Positions 12,871-22,840 of a DNA stretch of 64,000 nt are shown here, in pieces. The stretch is from NCBI GenBank assembly GCA_933207985.1, contig OW240913.1, positions 323,002,380 through 323,066,379 on the forward strand, read 5' to 3'. The notes beneath the pieces are model-generated. The model had not been told where the DNA came from. It saw only the letters and a program-made list of their open reading frames with translations, and made no database searches. Made by a program: the position numbers and the translations under genes. Source of the DNA: Pelobates cultripes (taxonomy: Eukaryota > Chordata > Amphibia > Anura > Pelobatidae). Every line of letters begins with the position of its first letter. Position 1 is the first letter of the stretch.

Positions 12871-13191
12871 AGTAATACTCACCCACTTACATATACCTCC
12901 ACATTGTCACATTCCCCCAGACAGATAGGACAGATGTATACTGGGAGGCAGTGAGATTGCACATGTTTTATGGACCATGTAGGAGTTTGTGTGCGCCCTG
13001 CAGTAAGCCGGCAGCCGGGGTATGACGTCATCCTGGCATCGGCATCACTACTGGTCGTGCAAGTGAGTTGTGCAGGAAGAGCACAGAGATCCCAGCCCAG
13101 CAACAACCGCTGGTCACTCCCAGAGTAAGGTAGGGAAGTTGGTTGGACCTCTTAATAACTAGATGCGTGTGTATATCTGTGGTTGTGTATG
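12871..13191. other. repeat-interior-like sequence
   Basis: Holds GGGGTATGACGTCATCCTGG near 13018, related to the CRE-centred palindrome at 5233. No gene is recognised; it is probably the interior of a hAT-like element. Confidence 0.35.
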
Positions 13192-13495
13192 TGTTTAGTA
13201 GATAGCTCCCTAATTTGGTGTCCTTTAATATGTCAATCCCACATAAGGATAACAAATAAGTGAGTTATCTACTAAACAACCTAAAGATTAAAATTAAGAA
13301 AAAGGCTTCTTACATTTTGATCTTTTAGCTTTTTAGTAGAGAATTCCCTAAATTGGTGCCCTTATGTGAGATTCCATATATAAAGATACCAAATTAGGGT
13401 GCTGTTTAGCAGATAGCTCCCTTATTTGGTGTCCTTAAATATGGCAATCCCACATAAGGATAAGAAATAGGGGAGTTATCTGCTAAACAAAGATC
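13192..13495. repeat. three linked stem-loop modules
   Basis: GTTTAGTAGATAGCTCCCTA at 13192 pairs with GAGTTATCTACTAAAC ending near 13276. A near copy starts about 13411 and ends about 13491. Between them, TTTTTAGTAGAGAATTCCCT starts a third, partly inverted module. Each has a roughly 85-nt span. Confidence 0.65.
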
Positions 13496-13519
13496 AAAGT
13501 TAAGAGATGTCAGCCATCC

Positions 13520-15105
13520 CAGAAATCTAGGTGGCTAATGTGTCGAAGTGCCGAAGTTCCGAAGTGTCAAAGTTCCGAAGCACAGTATTGCCTAAGAACT
13601 AATATACTTACCCAGTGGAAGAATGAAGAATGTTACACTGTATACAATTTTAAATAAAAAGTATACAAACATAGCTAGGATTCAGCTGTAAGCATTTGCA
13701 ACACTTACAACAATCAAGTAACACACATTCATATAAAATGTAAGTTACTGACCCAGTCAATGGAATGACAGGAATGAATAAGCAGATAACTCCCTAATTC
13801 CCACGGTATCAGGGAGCTATCTACTAAAAGGCTGAAAGACCTAAATTGGTCTTTCAGCCAAATTTACTAATACTAAGTAAAGATTACTTAGTATTAGTAA
13901 ATTATGCCCCTACTCGCTATACCGCCTGTGGCTGCTCACTTAAAAAAAAATAAAAAAATCCCCCCTCCCGAGCTTCTAAAGTAAAATAAGAGGGGGGGGG
14001 GAACCTATTGTCCTCTCCCCAGCCCCCACCCCTGACCGGTGGGTGGGGGCCCCTAATTGGGGGAACCTAATGTCCTCCACCCTGGCCCTAGTTAGGGTTT
14101 AGTTTTTTGGGGGAGGGGGACCCCTAGTAACCTGAGGAGGGGTACGTTTTTTATTTAGGGCCCAACCCGCCGCTCAGGGGTGGGGGCCAGGGGGGAAGAC
14201 AATAGGTCCCCCCCCTTATTGGTATTTAGGGCCCCCACCCACCTCTCAGGGGTGGGGGCCAGGGGGGAGGACATTAGGTCCCCCCCTTATTAGTATTTAG
14301 GGCCCCCACCCACCGCTCAGGGGGGAGGACATTAGGTCCCCCCCCTTATTAGTATTTAGGGCCCCCACCCACCGCTCAGGGGTGGGGGTCAGGGGGGAGG
14401 ACAATAGGTCCCCCCCATCATTTTACTTTAGGGCCCCCACCCGCCGCTCAGGAGTGGGGGCCGGGGGGGAGGACAATAGGTCCCCCCCTTATTCTAATTT
14501 AGGGCCCCCACGCGCCGCTCAGCGGTGGGGGCCAGGGAGAGGACATTAGGTCCCCCCTAATTGGTATTTAGGGCCCCCACCCACCAGTCAGGGGTGGGGG
14601 CCAGGGGGGAGGATATTAGGTCCCCCCCCTTATTATAATTTAGAGCCCCCACCCGCCGCTCAGGGGTGGGGGCCGGGGGGGAGGACAATAGGTCCCCCCC
14701 ATTATTCTGTTTCAGGGCCCCCACCCACCGCTCTACTTTATGGCTCCCACTCGTGCATCGCGGGTGGGGGCTCAGGAGGGTGGACCCTTTTTTATTTATT
14801 TTTTTAAACAGTGAGCAGCCACAGGCTGCTCACTGTTTAATAGACATGCCCCTACTCGCAGTAAAGAGAGTAGGGGCAAAATTTACTAATACTAAGTAAT
14901 TTTTACTTAGTATTAATAAATTTGTCTTAAAGACCAATTTAGGTCTTTCATCCTTTTGGTAGATAACTCCCTAATACTGTGGGAATTAGGGAGTTATCTA
15001 CTAAGCGGCTGCAAGAGAAGTCCCGAATTTCCGAAATGCAGAAGTTCCGAAGTGTCGAAGTCCCGAATTGCGGAAGTCCCGAATTTCGGAATGCCGAACC
15101 AAAAA
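13520..15105. mobile_element. foldback element of mirrored hairpins around a GC minisatellite
   Basis: Flanks carry CCGAAGTTCCGAAGTG-type repeats. From the left come the TAGATAACTCCC hairpin, the CTGAAAGACC hairpin, the TACTAATACTAAG hairpin, the CCCCTACTCGC block and the ~73-bp GC minisatellite (14030-14740). The same modules then return inverted and in reverse order (14810-15005). No coding capacity is seen. The module order is read directly; classing it as a transposable foldback element is an inference. Confidence 0.65.
14030..14740. repeat. GC-rich minisatellite, ~73-bp unit (array 1)
   Basis: About nine units containing GGGCCCCCACCC, then GCTCAGGGGTGGGGGCC, GGGGGGAGGACA and TAGGTCCCCCCC. 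Each unit holds a small CCCCCACC / GGTGGGGG inverted pair. G runs on one strand are quadruplex-prone. Confidence 0.85.
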
Positions 15106-16230
15106 TTTTCCCCATGCACATGCCTACCAGTTAATAATGATGTTCTTAATCAGTTTCAAAGATCAATATCGTAATACATCTGGGCTAGTAAGCACCCCAG
15201 GGTCTCTCAAAATATTCTAGGCAGTTAGAGAGCTTGTCATACATACATCTATATCAGCAGAGGCCTGGGTCTTTTCCTTCCTTGTTCAAAAACATGACTG
15301 GGAAGCTCAATCAATCAATCAATTAATCATTTCTGGTTTAGTGGTAACAGAAACAGGTTACATGACCAAATATTGTGCATCTGGAGTTACATATTAAGAT
15401 TTGTTTAGCTGGTACTGTAACATGACTGATATTAGAGTAAAAAGAATTAAAAAAAAAAAAACAGTTTACTTTCTTTTCATACAAAGTACCAACTGCTTCT
15501 GTATTAACTATTTATTAATGTGAATATTGCACAACAGGGGTCTACAATCCTCATTAATGTTTTCTATACATCCCTAAAAAGCAGATTACATAAAACTGCA
15601 ATTCTTTCTCCAATAAATGCTGGCTGAGCCACAGCTCTATGCATTCTTTGTGTAAAATGCCTGGTCCAGTGTGGTTGCTAGGCAACCATGCATCCCTATC
15701 ATCCAATAACCATTTCATGCAAGTACCCTGGGATGCTACTGTAAAGGTAAGTCTTAATATTCTATTTTGTATAAAGCATTTTTCTCTCACATCTGATTCA
15801 TGCACATTAATGCAGACTAGAAAATGCTAGATCAGTTGCTGATTAATAGAGGTTAGTAAATAATGCTGAATGTTTAAGGAATATCACCAACAAGCCTCAG
15901 GGTTCAATACATTCTACATTTGGTGCTTTACCAAGTACGGGATAATAAAAACACAGAAATCAGCCCTGCACTCAAGCTCCCACATCTCTTTCAGTCTATG
16001 AAGTAGCTTAAACTGGACCCCCAAATCTGTGCAGCACACAATTGTTCATTGAGTTAGCCACGAAATGCATTATGCAGGTTACAATTTTTCTACTATTTTC
16101 ACTCCTTCCATGTTCTCCGTAGTTTTCCTTTTCTTTCTAGCTTTTTTATTGGGTGGTATACCGACTGATATCTGTGTTGCCAAACACACACACAAAAACC
16201 ACACACAAGCTTTTGATGGTGCAGTAGTGA
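15106..16230. other. AT-rich non-coding interval
   Basis: No gene is recognised. The notable feature is an RFX-like X-box at 15674. A CAATCAATCAATCAATTAATCA run lies near 15311. Confidence 0.4.
15674..15686. promoter_or_regulatory. X-box-like RFX motif
   Basis: GTTGCTAGGCAAC is two inverted RFX half-sites with a one-base spacer. A CCAAT motif lies 15 bases further on. No adjacent gene was found, so function is uncertain. Confidence 0.4.
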
Positions 16231-16461
16231 TGAACTCTCACAGATTCTTTTCTTACTTTTTTTTTTTTATTTGCAATTTTTATGGTTTTACAATGTGTAC
16301 AGATTTACATTCCAACATGGTACATTGGTTAGAGTAAGCGTTACAATATGCACATGCTATCAGTTCACATTTTTGAGATGAAAGATTCTTAAGTTACACC
16401 ATACTTTGTTACATCATACATATTGTAATTCTGGAGTGTCCCTTTAAGGGTGCAATATGCA
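16231..16461. other. possible LINE 3' tail and T2-like end
   Basis: A T-rich run followed by GTGTACAGATTTACATTCCA resembles the sequence after the poly-T start of the LINE at 35435. The stretch ends with GGAGTGTCCCTTTAA (about 16433-16447), a T2-like terminus. Confidence 0.3.
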
Positions 16462-16649
16462 TCCATGTCTAGTGATGTCGCGAACATAAGATTTTCGGTT
16501 CGCGAACGGCGAACGCGAATTTCGGCAAATGTTCGCGAACCCGCGAACCGGGCGAACCGCCATAGACTTCAATAGACAGGCGAATTTTAAAACACACAAG
16601 ATGTTTCAAGGGGACTAACACCTGGACTGTGGCATGCAAACTCCGATCC

Positions 16650-16868
16650 GCGGCTGCATCTTGCAGCCGCTTAGTAGATAACTCCCTAATTCCCACGGTA
16701 TTAGGGAGTTATCTACTAAAAGGCTGAAAGACCTAAATTGGTCTTTCAGCCACATTTACTAATACTAAGTAAAGATTACTTAGTATTAGTAAATGATCTG
16801 CCCCTACTCGCTATGCAGCGAGTAGGGGCATGTCTAGTAAGCAGTGAGCAGCCAGTGGCTGCTCACTG
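16650..16868. repeat. chain of six perfect hairpins
   Basis: Six consecutive exact inverted repeats with short loops: GCGGCTGCA stem (16650-16670); 19-bp stem containing GATAACTCCCTAAT (16672-16718); GGCTGAAAGACC stem (16722-16751); 19-bp stem containing TACTAATACTAAG, loop AGA (16754-16794); GCCCCTACTCGCT stem (16800-16829); CAGTGAGCAGCC stem, loop AGT (16842-16868). Confidence 0.9.
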
Positions 16869-16904
16869 TAAAAAAAACAAAACAAAACAAAACAAAAACT
16901 ATTG

Positions 16905-17336
16905 GCTCCCACCCCTGTGCAACGGGTGGGGGCCATTAATTACAATGGGGGGGAGGCCCTACTGTCCTCCCCCCCGGCCCCCACCCCTGCGCGGTGGGTG
17001 GGGGCCATAAAAATAATGAGGGGGGGGACCTACTGTCCTCCCCCCTGGCCCCCACCCCTGAGCGGTGGGTGGGGGCCCTAAATTGGAATAAGGGGGGGAC
17101 CTAAGGTCCTCCTCCCTGGCCCCCACCCCTGAGCGGTGGGTGGGGGCCCTAAATTGGAATAAGGGGGGGACCTAAGGTCCTTCCCCCTGGCCCCCACCCC
17201 TGAGCGGCGGGTGGGGGCCCTAAATACTAAAATGGGGGGGGACCTAAGGTCCTCCCCCCTGGCCCCCACCCCTGAGCGGCGGGTGGGGGCCCTAAATACT
17301 AAAATGGGGGGGGGGACCTAAGGTCCTCTCCCCTGG
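16905..17336. repeat. GC-rich minisatellite, inverted (array 2)
   Basis: The same ~73-bp unit as array 1 in the opposite orientation, running into the assembly gap. Confidence 0.85.
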
Positions 17337-17436
17337 NNNNNNNNNNNNNNNNNNNNNNNNNNNNNNNNNNNNNNNNNNNNNNNNNNNNNNNNNNNNNNNN
17401 NNNNNNNNNNNNNNNNNNNNNNNNNNNNNNNNNNNN
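17337..17436. other. assembly gap of 100 N
   Basis: Exactly 100 undetermined bases interrupt the GC-rich minisatellite, as expected for a repeat that could not be assembled. The true length and content are unknown. Confidence 0.99.
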
Positions 17437-17681
17437 ATATTACTGCAGTTAATTAATTGTATATATATGAATTATGTCCGCAGTTCTCTATGCAGGCCAC
17501 ATAAATAATGTTTTTATTGTATATAATATAGGTGGTCCTCCCTTTACGACCTACCTGTTTTCCGACTGCTCGCACTTACGACCAGCTCTCTAGCATGGGG
17601 ATTGAAGGGATCCCCCACATTAGAGAGCTGGTCTATGTTCGGGGAATTTTTCTCCAAACGTAGATTTCAGAGATTCCCTAC
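17437..17681. other. sequence between gap and palindrome
   Basis: AT-rich start, then GGTGGTCCTCCCTTTACGAC. A perfect 12-bp stem ACCAGCTCTCTA (17581-17592) pairs with TAGAGAGCTGGT (17621-17632). Probably part of another repeat. Confidence 0.5.
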
Positions 17682-17849
17682 TAGAGATGTCCCGAACAGT
17701 TCGCCGGCGGACAGTTCCCGGCGAACATCGCATGTTCGCGTTCGCCACGGCGGGCGAACATATGCGATGTTCGGTCCGCCGCCTATTCCATATCATTGAG
17801 TTAACTTTGACAACCCCCCCACCCGCCGCGCAAAGTTAACTCAATGATA

Positions 17850-18205
17850 TGGGGGGGGGGACCTACTGTCCTCCCCCCGGCCCCCACCCCTGAGCGGTGG
17901 GTGGGGGCCCTAAAAAAAACAATAGGGGGGGAACTTCTGTCCCCCCTGGCCCCCACCCCTGAGTGGTGGGTGGGGGCCCTAAATACTAAGAAGGGGGGGA
18001 CCTAATGTCCTCCCCCCTGGCCCCCACCCCTGAGCGGCGGGTGGGGGCCCTAAATACTAAAAGGGGGGGGGGGACCTAAGGTCCTCCCCCCGGCCCCCAC
18101 CCCTGAGCGGCGGGTGGGGGCCCTAAATACTAAAAAGGGGGGGACACCTAATGTCCTCCCCCCCGGCCCCCACCCCTGAGCGGCGGGTGGGGGCCCTAAA
18201 AAAAA
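17850..18205. repeat. GC-rich minisatellite, left arm (array 3)
   Basis: About five units of the ~73-bp repeat in the inverted orientation, inside the left arm of the palindrome. Confidence 0.85.
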
Positions 18206-18513
18206 TTTCCCCCCAAACCCCTAGTCACCCCCTCCCCACCAAAAAAAACATTATCCCCCTACCTACCCCCCTCACCCTAAAAATAATAAGGGGGGGCACC
18301 TTTAACTAAGTACCTGTAAAAAGAAAAAAAAACAACTTACCATTCGATGTTTTCTTTCTTCTAAATCTTCTTTTTTCAGCCCCAAAAAAGGCCAAATAAA
18401 AAACCATAATAACCGGCGCAATTAAAAAAAACAAAAAAAAACCGAGCGCAAAAAAAAAATAATCCATCTTCACCCGGTGAGGGCTCCGCGCAGACTGAGC
18501 TCTGCAGGGCGGG

Positions 18514-19060
18514 GGAAGGCTTATAAAGCCTTGCCCCGCCCTGCAATTAGGCTCAGAGCACTCTGATTGGTGGGTTTAAGCCATCCAATCAGAGTGCTCT
18601 GACAGGTAAATGAAGGGACTGACAGGTAAGTCTCTACATTTACCTGTCACAGCACTCTGATTGGTTGGTTTGAAATCCACCAATCAGAGTGCTCTGTGTC
18701 ATTTTACACAGCGTGGGAAAGTTCTGTGGAATTTTCCCACGCTGTGTAATTTGACTCATAACACTCTGATTGGTGGATTAAGCAACCAATCAAAGAGTTA
18801 TGAGTCAAATTACACAGCGTGGGAAAATTCCACAGAACTTTCCCACGCTGTGTAAAATGACACAGAGCACTCTGATTGGTGGATTTCAAGCCAACCAATC
18901 AGAGTGCTGTGACAGGTAAATGTAGAGACTTACCTGTCAGTCTCTTCATTTACCTGTCAGAGCACTCTGATTGGATGGCTTAAACCCACCAATCAGAGTG
19001 CTCTGAGCCTAATTGCAGGGCGGGGCAAGGCTTTATAAGCCTTTCCCCGCCCTGCAGAGC
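18514..19060. repeat. central hairpin cluster with CCAAT and TATA-like motifs
   Basis: Five hairpins of the form CACTCTGATTGG / CCAATCAGAGTG (with one diverged pair) carry ten CCAATC or GATTGG motifs. Two further hairpins are built on CACAGCGTGGGAAA / TTTCCCACGCTGTG. GC-box-like GGGCGGGG and TTATAAAGCC lie at each outer edge. The whole cluster is symmetric about position 18778 or so. Confidence 0.85.
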
Positions 19061-19389
19061 TCAGTCTGCGCGGAGCCCTCACCGGGTAAAGATGGATTAT
19101 TATTTTTTTGCGCTCGGTTTTTTTTTGTTTGTTTTTTAATTGCGTCGGTTATTATGGTTTTTTATTTGGCCTTTTTTGGGGCTGAAAAAAGAAGATTTAG
19201 AAGAAAGAAAACATCGAATGGTAAGTTGTTTTTTTTTCATTTTACAGGTACTTAGTTAAAGGTGCCCCCCCTTATTATTTTTAGGGTGAGGGGGGTAGGT
19301 AGGGGGATAATGGTTTTTTTTGGGGGGAGGGGATGACTAGGGGTTTGGGGACCCCTAGTCACCTGGGGGGTGGGGGAAAAATTTTTTTA

Positions 19390-19890
19390 GGGCCCCCACC
19401 CGCCGCTCAGGGGTGGGGGCCAGGGGGGAGGACCTTAGGTCCCCCCCCCCATTTTAGTATTTAGGGCCCCCACCCGCCGCTCAGGGGTGGGGGCCAGGGG
19501 GGAGGACCTTAGGTCCCCCCCATTTTAGTATTTAGGGCCCCCACCCGCCGCTCAGGGGTGGGGGCCAGGGGGGAGGACCTTAGGTCCCCCCCCATTTTAG
19601 TATTTAGGGCCCCCACCCGCCGCTCAGGGGTGGGGGCCAGGGGGGAGGACCTTAGGTCCCCCCCCCCTTTTAGTATATAGGGCCCCCACCCGCCGCTCAG
19701 GGGTGGGGGCCAGGGGGGAGGACATTAGGTCCCCCCCTTCTTAGTATTTAGGGCCCCCACCCACCACTCAGGGGTGGGGGCCGGGGGGGGACAGAAGTTC
19801 CCCCTATTGTTTTTTTTAGGGCCCCCACCCACCGCTCAGGGGTGGGGGCCGGGGGGAGGACAGTAGGTCCCCCCCCATATCATTGAGTTA
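19390..19890. repeat. GC-rich minisatellite, right arm (array 4)
   Basis: About seven units at 70-74 bp spacing in the same orientation as array 1, mirroring array 3. Confidence 0.85.
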
Positions 19891-20067
19891 ACTTTGATAA
19901 CCCCCCCCCCCGCGGCGGGTGGGGGGGTTGTCAAAGTTAACTCAATGATATGGAATAGGCGGCGGACCGAACATCGCATATGTTCGCCCGCCGTGGCGAA
20001 CGCGAACATGCGATGTTCGCCGGGAACTGTCCGCCGGCGAACTGTTCGGGACATCTCTATCCATGTC

Positions 20068-20740
20068 CTGTCAGACTGAAAACCAATCAAGTTGTTAGTA
20101 AACAGATCTTTTAAAAAGTATATTGTTGCATCCAATTGATCTATCACTATTGTTCATTAACTTCGCAGCAGATCTGGATTTCTATGCTACTGTGTTCAGT
20201 AACCATGGAAACAGGGCTAATGTAAACATTTCATGAGGTTAGGCACTTTCGGAACAAAGAACAGCATATGGTAGAAAGCAAGGGACGAATGAATGATAGC
20301 TTTTTAATCATTCAGAAATGCATAATGTGTATAAAACCGCTTTATGATGTATATCTGGCACTCTATACATACACACCATGTGTGCAGATTTTATCAACTA
20401 GAATTGTTCTAAATGGGAGGTATTTGCCCACTAAACATGATTTAATAGAATAAAGTAAAACTCCTAGACAAATAATGGATCTGTTGCCTTATATTAAGGA
20501 GCACAATTGGTGACTACAAACCAGTTTATGTAGGAAACATCCTTTTTACCATTCTCTGAACATCATAGTGAAATGGATTCAATAACAATATCTGGATGGG
20601 TTAGTATTTAAAGCTATTATGTTATACTTTACAAAACTAAGAAGGTTACCTGCACACTATCCCAATTCCCTATGGACATTTAAATAACAGAGGTGTTTTG
20701 GTACCATCGAAAGGGCAATGCAAGCTCACCTGCCAACGTT
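20068..20740. other. non-coding interval
   Basis: AT-rich sequence with no recognisable gene. An RFX-like motif lies at 20199. Confidence 0.4.
20199..20212. promoter_or_regulatory. X-box-like RFX motif
   Basis: GTAACCATGGAAAC fits the 14-base RFX pattern of two inverted half-sites. It is 2.4 kb beyond the 3' end of WDR92; function is uncertain. Confidence 0.35.
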
Positions 20741-20749
20741 AAGATATGT

Positions 20750-21300
20750 CCCACACCAACAATCTCTTTAGTTTGGAAAAACGGCGCCTCAGAGGGGATA
20801 TGTTAACATTATACAAATATATTCGGCTCCGTACAAACCATTATCTGGAAATCTATTAATACACAGGGCTATACATAGGATGTGAGGTAAGGCATTTAGG
20901 CTGGAAGGGAGGAGATTTAATCTAAGGCAAAGGAAAGGTTTTTTTTTTTTTTTGGTTTTTTTTACACAGTAAGAGCAATAAGGATGTGGAATTCTCTGCC
21001 TGAAGAGGTGGTTTTATCAGAGTCCATACAGATGTTTAAACTGCCATTGGATAAATACTTCTAAAACATAACATACAGGGATATAATTTCTATTTAGTGG
21101 GGTAATAGCTGCTTGATCCAAGGATTAATCTGACTGCCATTTTGGGGTGAAGGAGGCATTTTTTTCCCTAGCTTGTTGCAAAATTGGAAGCGCTTCAGAC
21201 TGGGGTTTTTTTTGCCTTCTTTTGGATCAACAACAAAAACATATGTGAGGAAGGCTGAACTTGATGGACACAAGTCTCTTTTCAGCTATGTAACTATGTA
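20750..21300 (+). pseudogene. CR1/L2-like LINE 3' end
   Basis: Broken frames read VRAIRMWNSLPEEVV and IQMFKLPLDKYF, matching the WNSLPEEVV plus FK..LD pattern near the C-terminus of CR1/L2-type reverse transcriptase proteins. The repeat ends in CTATGTAACTATGTAA, the short tandem tail usual for such LINEs. A T run at 20939 and several stops show decay. Confidence 0.6.
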
Positions 21301-22320
21301 AAATTCACCTTGCTGCTTTCAGCTGAAAGCTCTAATGAGACAGAAGAGTGTGTACTTATGAATCGCTAGCAATTAATTAACCCTTAACACAGCAGCACGA
21401 AGACATGGCTGTGCGAAACAAATCCTGTGCTCAAACCATCACTATTCTTGAGTTGCAGCAATGGCTATAGTCTTATATACAGGTTTCTGAATCTTCATGG
21501 AAGCCAGCTTGACAGACCACACTGATTATATCATTGTCAGATCCACTTTTGTATAATGGAATAAGAGGATACCAATATGTCGTTGCAGAGTTACCTGCAT
21601 TGCAATACAAAAGGATGTTTGGATTTTGGTGGTAACCCAGCTGTTCTGTACCTAATTGCACAAATCATTGTCTACACACATTTGTTTTTTGACAAATATA
21701 AGGAAAATGTTTGAATTTGTGAGGGGATCTCTGGGTAAGTACTATCTAAAAAGCCACAAACAGTGAATGGGAAAGCAGTATGCCTGAAATTGTGGGATGG
21801 GTTATCGGGCCTATTTCTTAACCCTCCCCAGCTACCTCCAGACATTCCTTTGGCATTTGGAACCCCACCAACCACTCCCCATAACAATTATGTCCTGGGC
21901 CCTCTTTATTCAGGCCTACCCATTTCTACCACAATAGACTTTCATATATACAAATTTCTGAATTGTTCAGCTGCACAGTCAGATGTGTAATGGGCCACAC
22001 AGTTTGTGTATATACACATCTGTCCAACATCACACCATTGGTGTCATTTGTTAATCCCTCACACTACCAGTCCTTTACCTCCAAACCCTTCATACAATTT
22101 CAGGCTACAGAGCAACGTAAAGACTAAACCTGCAAATTATACATCTTACTATAAAACAAGGCACAAAATACACTATATTTTCTTCCTTGAGCCATTACGA
22201 AGACAAATACACAATGCAGTTTCCTCATAGTTCATTTAGTTCACGAAAAACCATGTAATAGATTTTATTTTTTAGAAAAACGAGCAATCATGAAAGAAAA
22301 TTATGAAACAGAAAGACGTT
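21301..22320. other. non-coding interval downstream of WDR92
   Basis: No gene is recognised. Short frames have no recognisable features. Confidence 0.4.
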
Positions 22321-22324
22321 GCTG

Positions 22325-22330
22325 TTTATT
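22325..22330 (-). terminator. candidate WDR92 poly(A) signal
   Basis: AATAAA on the minus strand, about 300 bases beyond the WDR92 stop codon. Another AATAAA overlaps the last codons (about 22637-22642) and one lies at 22264; the position used cannot be decided from sequence alone. Confidence 0.45.
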
Positions 22331-22632
22331 TGTAACATAAAGAATAGACAGACAGTCATATTGGGTAGTTTTTGTTCCCTGAATTGAGAATATTAGAGGC
22401 ACTTTCATCATGTCAAATCAGAAGAGATAAAGAACTTTTTCAAAATGGGACTAGGACAGTGAAGGATAATATATTAAAATATGGGTTTATTTGGCTCATT
22501 TATATCAGATGTGAGGATAGCTCCCCACTCGTAAACCTGGTTAAAAAAAAAAAAAAGATGTACAAAAGTAATACTCGGAACCTGGATCAATAGTCTGTTA
22601 TGAGTAGCTGTTGCAGCTATAGAACATCTGGA

Positions 22633-22840
22633 TTAAAATTTATTCAGCTTCGTGACAATCAGCACTCTAACAACCTGGTCAAATGATGTAGAAACGCACA
22701 ATCCTTGCTTATCTGGACTCCAGTCTAAGCTAGATATCGGCTGTGTCGATAGAGTCACATTCTGTAGAAGACTGACCGTTCCTACAACTCCCTTTTCCAC
22801 ACCATCAGAGTCTTTTTCTGATCGATGAGCAGGGTATTCA
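22633..22840 (-). CDS. WDR92: WDR92 coding exon 8 (last)
   Basis: Completes the Tyr codon, then [20 protein letters not shown] through [10 protein letters not shown] and a TAA stop at 22633-22635. Acceptor TGTAG. Confidence 0.94.

Larger units (their letters stand above)
16470..20059. mobile_element. composite hAT-like foldback element bounded by an 8-bp target duplication
   Basis: The left terminus TAGTGATGTCGCGAAC at 16470 and the right terminus GTTCGGGACATCTCTA ending at 20059 are flanked by identical TCCATGTC (16462-16469 and 20060-20067). Inside lie a hairpin chain, a minisatellite, a 100-base gap, and a complete palindrome starting at a second inverted terminus at 17682. The left terminus of the palindrome is not flanked by the same duplication. 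The 8-bp duplication and TAGNGATGTC termini point to hAT; no transposase is present. Confidence 0.65.
17682..20059. repeat. 2.4-kb palindrome with nested hairpins
   Basis: TAGAGATGTCCCGAAC at 17682 is matched by its exact complement ending at 20059, and the arms stay complementary inward through the GTTCGCC-rich ends and the ATATCATTGAGTTAAC hairpins. They continue through the minisatellites (17850-18205 and 19390-19890) to a centre near 18778. As a sign of the symmetry, open frames starting at 18661 on the plus strand and 18898 on the minus strand give almost the same 64 residues. The arms differ mainly in minisatellite copy number. Confidence 0.9.
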